Assembly (NCBI GenBank): GCA_036269435.1
Contig: DATASA010000035.1
Span: 1 to 27,905 of the forward strand
Source of the DNA: CADCTB01 sp036269435
GTDB taxonomy: Bacteria > Actinomycetota > Acidimicrobiia > Acidimicrobiales > AC-14
DNA: 27,905 bases
Direction: 5' to 3'
Position numbers and translations under genes: made by a program. The notes under the pieces were generated by a model. It made no database searches. It had not been told where the DNA came from and saw nothing but the letters and a program-made list of their open reading frames with translations. Position 1 is the stretch's first letter. Each line of letters starts with the position of its first letter. Shown here piece after piece: positions 14,958-21,780 of the stretch.

Positions 14958-16322
14958 GTGATCGACGTTCCCGCCCTGCTTCCCGCATTGTCGTCCTGGC
15001 TGCCGAAGCAGCGGTGGTACTCCGGGCAGGCCGAGCCGGAGTCGCTGCGGGTCGTCGACCAGCAGATCTGGGGCGACACCTTCCCGGTGCTGGTGCGGCT
15101 GCTGCTGGACGCCGACCGCTCGCTCTACCAGGTCCTCGTCGGAGTCCGCGGCCGCGACGACCACCCCGAGTTCCTTCGGGGCCACGACCAGGCGATCATC
15201 GCCGACATCGGCACCCACCAGGGCGACGCCGTGGCCTACGACGCCGTCTTCGACCCGCAGCTGGCTCTGGTCGTCCTCGATGCCGTGGCCCCGCACGAGC
15301 ACGTCGAGCGGGCCCGGCTGGTGAGCGCGGAACAGTCGAACAGCTCCATCGTCTACGACGAGCGCCTGATCCTCAAGGTGTTCCGCCGTATCCAGCCCGG
15401 TCACAACCCGGAGGTCGAGGTGACCGAGGCGCTCGCGGCCCAGGGTTTCACGTGCGTGCCCGAACCGTTGGGCACGCTGCGGTCCGGGGACCTGGACCTG
15501 GCCATCCTGCAGCCGTTCCTGGCCGGCGCGGCGGAGGGTTGGGCGCTCGCTCTCACGTCGCTGCGCGACCTGTTCGGCATGAACGACACGTCGTCGATGC
15601 CGGTCATCAACCTCGATGCGCCACCGCCGCCGCCCGACCCGGGACAGGCCGGCGGCGACTTCTCGGGCGAGGCCGCCCGCCTGGGGGCGATGACCGGCGG
15701 CATGCACGTCGCTCTGGCCGACGCCTTCGGGCGCCACCCTGCCGACGTCCGGGGGTGGGCCGACGCCATCTCCGCCCAGCTCGACGTGCTGCGGCCCACC
15801 GACGTCGACCGCAAGGCGGCCCAGCTCGTCCTGGAACGGCTGGCCGACCTCGGCGCGGGCGATGCCGGCAGCGCCGGCGTCGCCATCCGCGTCCACGGCG
15901 ACTACCACCTCGGGCAGGTGCTGCGCACCGACGCCGGATGGTACGTCCTCGACTTCGAAGGCGAGCCGGCGCGGCCCCTGGAGGAACGTCGGCGGCCGTC
16001 GTCGCCGCTGAAGGACGTGGCCGGCATGCTCCGGTCGTTCCACTACGCCTCGGCCGTCGCCCGCACGGAGCGGGACAGCGAGTCCCTCGACGACCTGGCC
16101 GCGGCGTGGGAGGAGCGCAACCGCTCGGCGTTCATGCGCGGCTACCTGCAGGCCGCCGAGCCGGGCGGCATCCTTCCGCCCGATCCCGAGTGCGTGGCCA
16201 CGGTGCTGGCCGCGTTCGAGTTGGAGAAGGCGGTGTACGAGCTGGGCTACGAGCGTGCCTACCGGCCCGATTGGGAACACATCCCTATCGGCGCCCTCAG
16301 ACGACTGACGGCGTCGTCCTGA
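14958..16322 (+). CDS. mak: maltokinase
   Basis: ATP-dependent maltokinase (Mak/Pep2) making maltose 1-phosphate, the donor for GlgE. It has 454 residues with an aminoglycoside-phosphotransferase-like fold. The N-terminal ~110-residue cap begins LSSWLPKQRWYSGQ, a hallmark of the family. SNSSIVYDERLILKVFRR (127-144) contains the ATP lysine K140; the catalytic loop is VHGDYHLGQVL with D315; the metal-binding segment is DFEGEP (332-337). A Pro-rich loop (PPPPPDPG, ~222-229) lies mid-protein. GTG 14958 has the best ribosome site in the window. Upstream is the hairpin array rather than treS directly; downstream glgB starts 38 bases after the stop. All catalytic residues are intact. Confidence 0.95.
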   Translation: MIDVPALLPALSSWLPKQRWYSGQAEPESLRVVDQQIWGDTFPVLVRLLLDADRSLYQVLVGVRGRDDHPEFLRGHDQAIIADIGTHQGDAVAYDAVFDPQLALVVLDAVAPHEHVERARLVSAEQSNSSIVYDERLILKVFRRIQPGHNPEVEVTEALAAQGFTCVPEPLGTLRSGDLDLAILQPFLAGAAEGWALALTSLRDLFGMNDTSSMPVINLDAPPPPPDPGQAGGDFSGEAARLGAMTGGMHVALADAFGRHPADVRGWADAISAQLDVLRPTDVDRKAAQLVLERLADLGAGDAGSAGVAIRVHGDYHLGQVLRTDAGWYVLDFEGEPARPLEERRRPSSPLKDVAGMLRSFHYASAVARTERDSESLDDLAAAWEERNRSAFMRGYLQAAEPGGILPPDPECVATVLAAFELEKAVYELGYERAYRPDWEHIPIGALRRLTASS

Positions 16323-16360
16323 CCGCGCCGACCGGCGTCGGCGCTTCGGAAGGGGAGCCA

Positions 16361-18499
16361 GTGACTGTCTCGACCACCGCGGACCTGCAGCCCCTCGTGG
16401 AGGGGACCGAGACCGATCCGCACCGCCTGCTCGGGCCCCACGACGGCCTCGTCCGGGCCTGGCGGCCGGACGCGTCTGCGATCACCCTGGTGCTTCCGGA
16501 CGGCACGCGGACGCCGATGGTGCAGGAGCACCCGGCCGGCGTGTTCGTCGCCAAGGGGGTCGACGCCACCGACTACCGGCTCGACGTGACCTACCCCGGC
16601 GGCGACACCTGGCTGGTCGACGACCCCTACCGCTTCTGGCCCACCCTGGGCGACGTCGACCTCTACCTGTTCGGCGAGGGTCGCCACGAGCGGCTGTGGC
16701 AGCGCCTGGGCGCCCACGTCACCGTCCACCAGGGGACGCCGGGCACGGCGTTCGCGGTCTGGGCCCCGGGCGCACGCAGCGTGCGGGTGGTGGGCGACTG
16801 CAACAACTGGGACGGTCGGCTGCACCCCATGCGGCGCATCGGGTCGTCGGGCGTCTGGGAGATCTTCCTGCCCGGCGTGGGCCACGGCGCCCGCTACAAG
16901 TTCGAGCTGCTCACCAACGACGGCCACCTGAGCCTGAAGGCCGACCCGCTGGCCACCGCCACGGAGGCGCCCCCCAACACGGCGAGCGTGGTCTTCCAGT
17001 CGTCCTACGGGTGGGCCGACGACGAGTGGCTGCAGCGACGCAGGTCCTCGAACCCGTGGACGAGCCCGATGTCCGTCTACGAGTGCCACATGGCGTCGTG
17101 GCGGCACGTCCCCGAAGAGGGCGACCGGCCCCTGACCTACCGGGAGATGGCCGAGCAGCTCCCCGCCTACCTCGTCGAGATGGGCTTCACCCACGTGGAG
17201 TTCCTGCCGCTCGCCGAGCACCCGTTCGGGGGGTCGTGGGGCTACCAGGTCACCTCCTACTTCGCGCCGACGGCGCGCTTCGGCACGCCCGACGACTTCC
17301 GGTACCTGGTCGACGCGCTGCACCAGGCCGGCATCGGCGTCATCGTCGACTGGGTGCCGGCCCACTTCCCGAAGGACGCCTTCGCCCTCGGCCGCTTCGA
17401 CGGCACCGCCCTCTACGAGCACGCCGACCCCCGCCAGGGCGAGCAGCCCGACTGGGGCACGTTCGTGTTCAACTTCGGCCGCCACGAGGTCAGCAACTTC
17501 CTGCTGGCCAACGCCCTGTACTGGATCGAGGAGCTCCACATCGACGGGCTGCGGGTCGACGCGGTGGCGTCGATGCTCTACCTCGACTACTCCCGCAAGG
17601 ACGGGGAGTGGGTCCCGAACAAGTTCGGCGGCCGCGAGAACCTGGAGTCGGTCGAGTTCCTCCGCCAGTTGAACACGGTCGTGCACGCCGAGCACCCCGG
17701 CGTGCTCACCATCGCCGAGGAGTCGACGTCGTGGCCCGGGGGCTCGCGCCCGGTCTACCTCGGCGGCCTCGGGTTCGGGTTCAAGTGGAACATGGGCTGG
17801 ATGCACGACACCCTCACGTACTTCTCCAAGGAGCCGGTGCACCGTCGCCACCACCACCAGCAGCTCACATTCGGGCTGCTGTACGCCTTCTCCGAGAACT
17901 TCGTGCTGCCGCTGAGCCACGACGAGGTCGTGTACGGCAAGGGGTCCCTGTACAACAAGATGCCCGGCGACAAGGGCTCCAAGCTGGCCAACCTCCGGGC
18001 CCTGCTGGCCTGGATGTGGGCCCATCCCGGCAAGCAGCTGCTGTTCATGGGCGGTGAGCTGGCCCAGGAACGGGAGTGGTCGCACGACCGCAGCCTCGAC
18101 TGGGACCTCCTGGGTGACCCGGGCCACCGCGGCGTCCAGGACCTGGTCCGGTCCCTGAACCGGATCTACCTGCAGGAGCCCGCGCTGTGGGAGGTCGACT
18201 TCGACGGGGCGGGGTTCGAGTGGATCGACGCCAACGACGCCGACCAGAACGTCCTGTCCTTCGTGCGCTACTCCGCCGGCCGGGCCCGCTCGCTGGCGTG
18301 CGTCGCCAACCTTTCGGGCGTCGACCGGCCGGGGTACCGGATCGGGCTGCCGCGTGCCGGGCACTGGGAGGTCGTGCTCGACACCACCATGGCCAACGGG
18401 GGCGGCCGCGGTACCGAGCCGACGCCCTGGCACGGCTTCGACCAGTCGCTGACCATCGACCTCCCGTCGCTCGCCGTGGTCTGGTTGGTCAACTCCTAG
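16361..18499 (+). CDS. glgB: 1,4-alpha-glucan branching enzyme
   Basis: Makes alpha-1,6 branches in the glucan extended by GlgE (GH13_9). It has 712 residues from GTG 16361. Two N-terminal beta domains (about 15-110 and 120-215; the second, with FAVWAPGARSVRVVGDCNNW, is CBM48) precede the barrel. The nucleophile is D400 in GLRVDAVASMLYLDYSR, the acid/base E453 in LTIAEESTSW, and HDE at 520-522 in LSHDEVVYGKGSL carries the third acid. A C-terminal beta domain ends in AVVWLVNS. The frame stays open far upstream over mak, but GTG 16361 is chosen for its GGAAGGGGAG ribosome site and standard N-terminus. It is the last gene of the operon; the next gene has its own -10 box. Confidence 0.96.
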   Translation: MTVSTTADLQPLVEGTETDPHRLLGPHDGLVRAWRPDASAITLVLPDGTRTPMVQEHPAGVFVAKGVDATDYRLDVTYPGGDTWLVDDPYRFWPTLGDVDLYLFGEGRHERLWQRLGAHVTVHQGTPGTAFAVWAPGARSVRVVGDCNNWDGRLHPMRRIGSSGVWEIFLPGVGHGARYKFELLTNDGHLSLKADPLATATEAPPNTASVVFQSSYGWADDEWLQRRRSSNPWTSPMSVYECHMASWRHVPEEGDRPLTYREMAEQLPAYLVEMGFTHVEFLPLAEHPFGGSWGYQVTSYFAPTARFGTPDDFRYLVDALHQAGIGVIVDWVPAHFPKDAFALGRFDGTALYEHADPRQGEQPDWGTFVFNFGRHEVSNFLLANALYWIEELHIDGLRVDAVASMLYLDYSRKDGEWVPNKFGGRENLESVEFLRQLNTVVHAEHPGVLTIAEESTSWPGGSRPVYLGGLGFGFKWNMGWMHDTLTYFSKEPVHRRHHHQQLTFGLLYAFSENFVLPLSHDEVVYGKGSLYNKMPGDKGSKLANLRALLAWMWAHPGKQLLFMGGELAQEREWSHDRSLDWDLLGDPGHRGVQDLVRSLNRIYLQEPALWEVDFDGAGFEWIDANDADQNVLSFVRYSAGRARSLACVANLSGVDRPGYRIGLPRAGHWEVVLDTTMANGGGRGTEPTPWHGFDQSLTIDLPSLAVVWLVNS

Positions 18500-18525
18500 C
18501 GGGCTGGTAAGCCGGCGGCGGCGCC

Positions 18526-18531
18526 TACCCT
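18526..18531 (+). promoter_or_regulatory. -10 element of the cysteine desulfurase gene
   Basis: TACCCT ends seven bases before ATG 18539. It lies in the 39-base gap after glgB, so the sulfur genes are probably transcribed separately from the glucan operon. Confidence 0.45.
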
Positions 18532-18538
18532 GGGACGC

Positions 18539-19663
18539 ATGCCCGCGTACCTCGACAACGCCGCCACCACGCCCATGCGGCCGGAGGCGGACGACGCCAT
18601 GCTGCCGTACCTGATGGAGCGCTTCGGCAACCCGTCGGGCGCCCACGCCGTCTCTCGTGAGGCCCGCAAGGCGCTCGACGACGCCCGCGACACCGTCGCC
18701 GACTGCCTCGGCGCCCGACCGGCGGAGGTCGTGTTCACCGGGAGCGGGACCGAGGCCGACAACCTCGCCATCGCGGGGGCGGCGGCGGTCCGCCCCGGCC
18801 CGACCGTGTGCACGGCGGTCGAGCACCACGCCGTCCTCCACGCATGCGAGGCCCTCGGTGACAACCGGGTCGCCCGGGTCGGCGCCGACGGCGTCGTGGA
18901 TCTCGACGCGCTGGCCGCGCTGCTCGACCCGTCGGTGACGGCCGTCTCGGTGATGCTGGCCAACAACGAGGTCGGGACCATCCAGCCGCTGGCCCAGGTC
19001 GCCGCGCTGGTGCGGGAGCGGGCGCCGCAGGCCGTGCTCCACACCGATGCGGTCCAGGCCTTCCCGTGGCTGGACGTGGCCGCGTTGGCCTCGCCCGCCG
19101 ACCTGGTGGCGGTCAGCGGCCACAAGTTCGGAGGGCCCAAGGGGGTGGGTGCGCTGGTCGTGCGACAGGGCGTGAAGCTGCGGCCCATCATCCACGGAGG
19201 AGGCCAGGAGCGCGACCGTCGCAGCGGTACCCACAACGTGGCCGGGATCGTCGCCATGGCCGCGGCCATGCGGGCCACGGTCGACGACCGCGACGCCACC
19301 GTGGCCCGTGTCGCCCGGTTGCGGGACCGGCTGGCCGACGGGCTGGTGGCGACCGTGCCGGGCTGTGCCGAGACCGGCGACCGGGCGACGAAGATCGCCG
19401 GGAACTGCCATGTGTCCTTCGACGGTGTCGAGTCCGAGTCGCTGCTGGTCCTGCTGGACGCGTCCGGGATCTATGCGTCGGCCGGGTCGGCGTGTGCCAG
19501 CGGTGCAGTCGACCCGTCGCACGTGCTGGCCGCGATGGGGATGTCGCGCGTGCAGGCCGGCGGATCCCTGCGCCTGTCGCTCGGGTCGGTGACCACCGAC
19601 GCCGACGTCGACCTGGCCCTGTCGGCCATACCCGCGGCGGTGGCCCGCCTGCGCGCCGGATGA
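18539..19663 (+). CDS. cysteine desulfurase (IscS/NifS family)
   Basis: PLP enzyme that removes sulfur from L-cysteine as an enzyme persulfide. It has 374 residues. It starts AYLDNAATTPMRPE, as in the IscS/NifS class, with H96/H97 in VEHHAVLHA stacking on PLP, D170 in LHTDAVQ, the PLP lysine K196 in SGHKFGGPKG, and the persulfide cysteine C319 in SAGSACASGAVDPSHVL. The cysteine-loop form is group I (IscS/NifS) rather than SufS. The stop overlaps ATG 19660 of mnmA (ATGA), so it most likely serves as sulfur donor for tRNA 2-thiolation. It may also feed the NifU-type scaffold at 8418. Often labelled iscS-like; I leave the symbol blank because its Fe-S role is not shown. Confidence 0.93.
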   Translation: MPAYLDNAATTPMRPEADDAMLPYLMERFGNPSGAHAVSREARKALDDARDTVADCLGARPAEVVFTGSGTEADNLAIAGAAAVRPGPTVCTAVEHHAVLHACEALGDNRVARVGADGVVDLDALAALLDPSVTAVSVMLANNEVGTIQPLAQVAALVRERAPQAVLHTDAVQAFPWLDVAALASPADLVAVSGHKFGGPKGVGALVVRQGVKLRPIIHGGGQERDRRSGTHNVAGIVAMAAAMRATVDDRDATVARVARLRDRLADGLVATVPGCAETGDRATKIAGNCHVSFDGVESESLLVLLDASGIYASAGSACASGAVDPSHVLAAMGMSRVQAGGSLRLSLGSVTTDADVDLALSAIPAAVARLRAG

Positions 19664-20696
19664 AGGTCCTGGCCGCCATGTCCGGCGGCGTGGATTCCTC
19701 GGTGGCCGCCGCCCTACTGGTCGAGGAGGCCACGAGGTCGTCGGCGTGACGCTGCGGCTGTGGGAGAACACCGGTGACTCGGGGTGCTGTTCGGTGACGG
19801 AGATCGACGACGCCCGCAGCGTCGCCAACACCCTCGGGATCGACCACCTGGTGTGGACGATGGTGGACGAGTTCGACGCCCGCGTGGTCGCCCCCTACGC
19901 GGCGGCCCACGCCGACGGGCTGACGCCAAACCCCTGCATCGAGTGCAACCGCCACCTCAAGTTCGGTCGGCTGCTCCAGCGGGCCACCACCCTCGGCTTC
20001 GACGCGGTGGCCACCGGCCACCACGCCCGGGTCACGGGCGCGAACGGCCGCCACCGGTTGCTGCGTGGCGCCGACCCGCGCAAGGACCAGTCGTACGTGC
20101 TCTACGTGCTCGGGCAGGCCGCACTGGCCCGGTGCCGGTTCCCGGTGGGGACGATGACCAAGGCGCAGGTCCGGGCCAAGGCCGGCGCCCTCGGCCTGGC
20201 CACCGCGGCCAAGCCCGACAGCCAGGACGTGTGCTTCGTCACCACCAGCGGCGGCCGCGAGGCCCTGCTGTCTTCGCGCATCCCGCTGCACCCCGGCCGG
20301 GTCGTCGACCGGGCCGGGGTCGAGGTCGGGCGGGTGGACGCCCTCGAGCTCGTCACCGTAGGCCAGCGGCGCGGCCTCGGTACCGGCGGGGGCGCCCGCC
20401 GCTACGCCATCGAGGTGGATGCGACGCGGCGCACGGTCGTCGTCGGCGAGGCGGCGGATCTGCTGGGCGACTCGGTCGAGCTCACCGGGGTGTGCTGGGT
20501 GGACGGGCCGGTGGAGGGCCCGGTGCAGGTGCAGGCCAGCGCCCACGGCGACGCAGTCGACGGCGTCTACGCGGGCGGGACCGTCCGTTTCGCTCGGCCG
20601 CAGCGCCGGGTGGCCCCCGGCCAGAGCGTCGTGCTGTACCGGGGCGACGAGGTCCTGGGCGGTGGGGTGGCGCGCCCGCCGACCTCCACCGTCTAA
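19660..20696 (+). pseudogene. mnmA: tRNA 2-thiouridylase MnmA (TrmU) with apparent one-base frameshift
   Basis: MnmA adenylates and thiolates U34 of tRNA-Lys, -Glu and -Gln using sulfur from a cysteine desulfurase. ATG 19660 gives MKVLAAMSGGVDSSVAAALL with the PP-loop SGGVDSS, then runs VEEATRSSA to a stop at 19747-19749. The rest of MnmA continues in another frame: VGVTLRLW, the catalytic cysteine in NPCIECNRHLKFG, the second active cysteine in DSQDVCFV, and GQRRGLGTGG, ending at 20696. Adding one G near 19728-19730 would restore VEEGHEVVGVTLRLW and a product of about 345 residues, the normal length. The 3' part shows no other damage, so a sequencing or assembly error is the most likely cause; a real recent mutation or a recoding site are alternatives. 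Translation could also restart at GTG 19746, but that product lacks the PP-loop. Confidence 0.88.
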
Positions 20697-20853
20697 GGGT
20701 CGCTGTCGGGCTTGACCGCCGGCGACGCTTCGGCGTCGGCCTCGATCCGTGTGACCCCGCCGGTCCCTTCACGGAGGTGTCGAGCACGTCGAGGCGGCTC
20801 GGGTCCACGCCCGGGCGGGGGGGCTGTCGATCCGGACGTGCCCGGCGACGTGG
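20697..20853. other. non-coding gap between mnmA and convergent membrane gene
   Basis: 157 bases without a gene I can support. Both flanking genes end here. Apart from the UUCG hairpin listed separately, I see only GC-rich sequence with no repeat or promoter-like box. Confidence 0.6.
20723..20738 (+). terminator. UUCG-tetraloop hairpin downstream of mnmA
   Basis: CGACGC-TTCG-GCGTCG forms a perfect 6-bp stem closed by a C(UUCG)G tetraloop, an unusually stable RNA hairpin, 26 bases after the mnmA stop. No T tract follows, so it may stop or protect the 3' end of the mRNA rather than act as a textbook terminator. Confidence 0.42.
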
Positions 20854-21753
20854 TCAGGGGCGGGCGATGCGGCGGCGGTGGGCCTCGTCGATCACCGCGC
20901 CCGGGCGAGTGGGCGTGAAACGCAGGCGCGACGCGTCGACCGGCTCACCCTCGCGCCGGCCGGGCTTCAGCAGCGTCACCGTGGCCACCTCGACGAGGTC
21001 CATCTCCACGCCGAGGCCGGGTGCCCGCTGCGAGAGGTCGACGTAGGACGGATCCCGACGGGCCGCCGGGCGGAGGGCGGCGATGTCCTGGCGGGGGAAC
21101 AGCAAGGGATCGAACAGGACGAGCGGGTCGTGCAGGACCATGCCGGCCGGGACGAACACCGCCCAGCGGCGGGACAGGTTGTGGATCGACTTGAGCAGCA
21201 GCACGGCGAGCGGCCACCCCACCAGCAGCGTGATGGCGCCCAGCACCCACACCCGGGCCGCGAGCAGCAGCGGACCGGCGGCGATTCCCGCCACGGTGAC
21301 CGCCCAGGCAAGGGGGAGCGGCCCCATGAGCAGAGGGCCCGGCGGCCGGAGCAGATAGCGCCGCTCGTTGGGATAGGCGGGACCGTTGACGCACGTCGCG
21401 CCCACGGCCGGAGCGAACGCCCAGGCGCAGGACACGGTCGCCCACGCCAGGGCCAGCGGTGAAGCATGCCCGCCCAGCGCGGCCAGGACCGCGGCCAGCA
21501 CCACCGCGGGTGCAACGAACCGCAGGGCCGTGAGCGCCAGCGGATGAGGCGCGAACGTGGCGATCATGGAGGCCGACCAGCCGATCCAGAGCCCGGCAGA
21601 TGCGACCAGGCGGACGGGGCTGCTGGCCCCGTCGAGGGCGGCGGCGAGGGCGGGGCCCACGGTGAAGGGCAGCGCGGCCCACAGGACGCGCACCAGCCAG
21701 GGAAGGTAGCGGGCGAGATCCCGGGTCGGGGGCGACGGGGCCTCGCTGCTCAT
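20854..21753 (-). CDS. uncharacterised six-TM membrane protein with C-terminal soluble domain
   Basis: A 299-residue protein I do not recognise. About six hydrophobic helices can be marked (roughly residues 19-40, 47-69, 75-94, 97-115, 141-162, 166-188). After RVWVLGAITLLVGWPLAVLL and a basic turn (HNLSRRW), a ~110-residue cytoplasmic part follows, starting AVFVPAGMVLHDPLVLFDP. That strand pattern is reminiscent of bacterial PH-like domains, but this is only a guess. No catalytic motif is visible. ATG 21753 is used; in-frame sequence further upstream is only the shadow of ligA. A TAGCGT box ten bases upstream overlaps the ligA promoter. Convergent with mnmA, divergent from ligA. Confidence 0.78.
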   Translation of the reverse strand: MSSEAPSPPTRDLARYLPWLVRVLWAALPFTVGPALAAALDGASSPVRLVASAGLWIGWSASMIATFAPHPLALTALRFVAPAVVLAAVLAALGGHASPLALAWATVSCAWAFAPAVGATCVNGPAYPNERRYLLRPPGPLLMGPLPLAWAVTVAGIAAGPLLLAARVWVLGAITLLVGWPLAVLLLKSIHNLSRRWAVFVPAGMVLHDPLVLFDPLLFPRQDIAALRPAARRDPSYVDLSQRAPGLGVEMDLVEVATVTLLKPGRREGEPVDASRLRFTPTRPGAVIDEAHRRRIARP

Positions 21754-21763
21754 GGGGCCGCTC

Positions 21764-21773
21764 ACGCTACCGT
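21764..21773. promoter_or_regulatory. overlapping divergent -10 elements of ligA and the six-TM gene
   Basis: ACGCTACCGT contains TACCGT on the plus strand (21768-21773), seven bases before the ligA GTG, and TAGCGT on the minus strand (21764-21769), ten bases before ATG 21753. The two boxes share two base pairs, so polymerase could not occupy both at once. Confidence 0.45.
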
Positions 21774-21780
21774 CGGCTCC

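Noticed and set aside
15014..16360. Extension of the glgB frame upstream through mak
   Set aside because: The extra residues are Arg/Pro/Gly-rich noise typical of a shifted frame in GC-rich DNA; mak is the real gene there and glgB has its own ribosome site at 16361.
16259..19831. Very long minus-strand open frame (about 1190 codons)
   Set aside because: It lies opposite glgB and the cysteine desulfurase, shows shadow-type composition (Val/Gly/Arg/His-rich) and matches no family.
19784..21046. Plus-strand frame of about 420 codons over mnmA and the following gap
   Set aside because: Arg/Gly/Pro-rich shadow of mnmA in another frame; it runs through the convergent membrane gene and has no motif.
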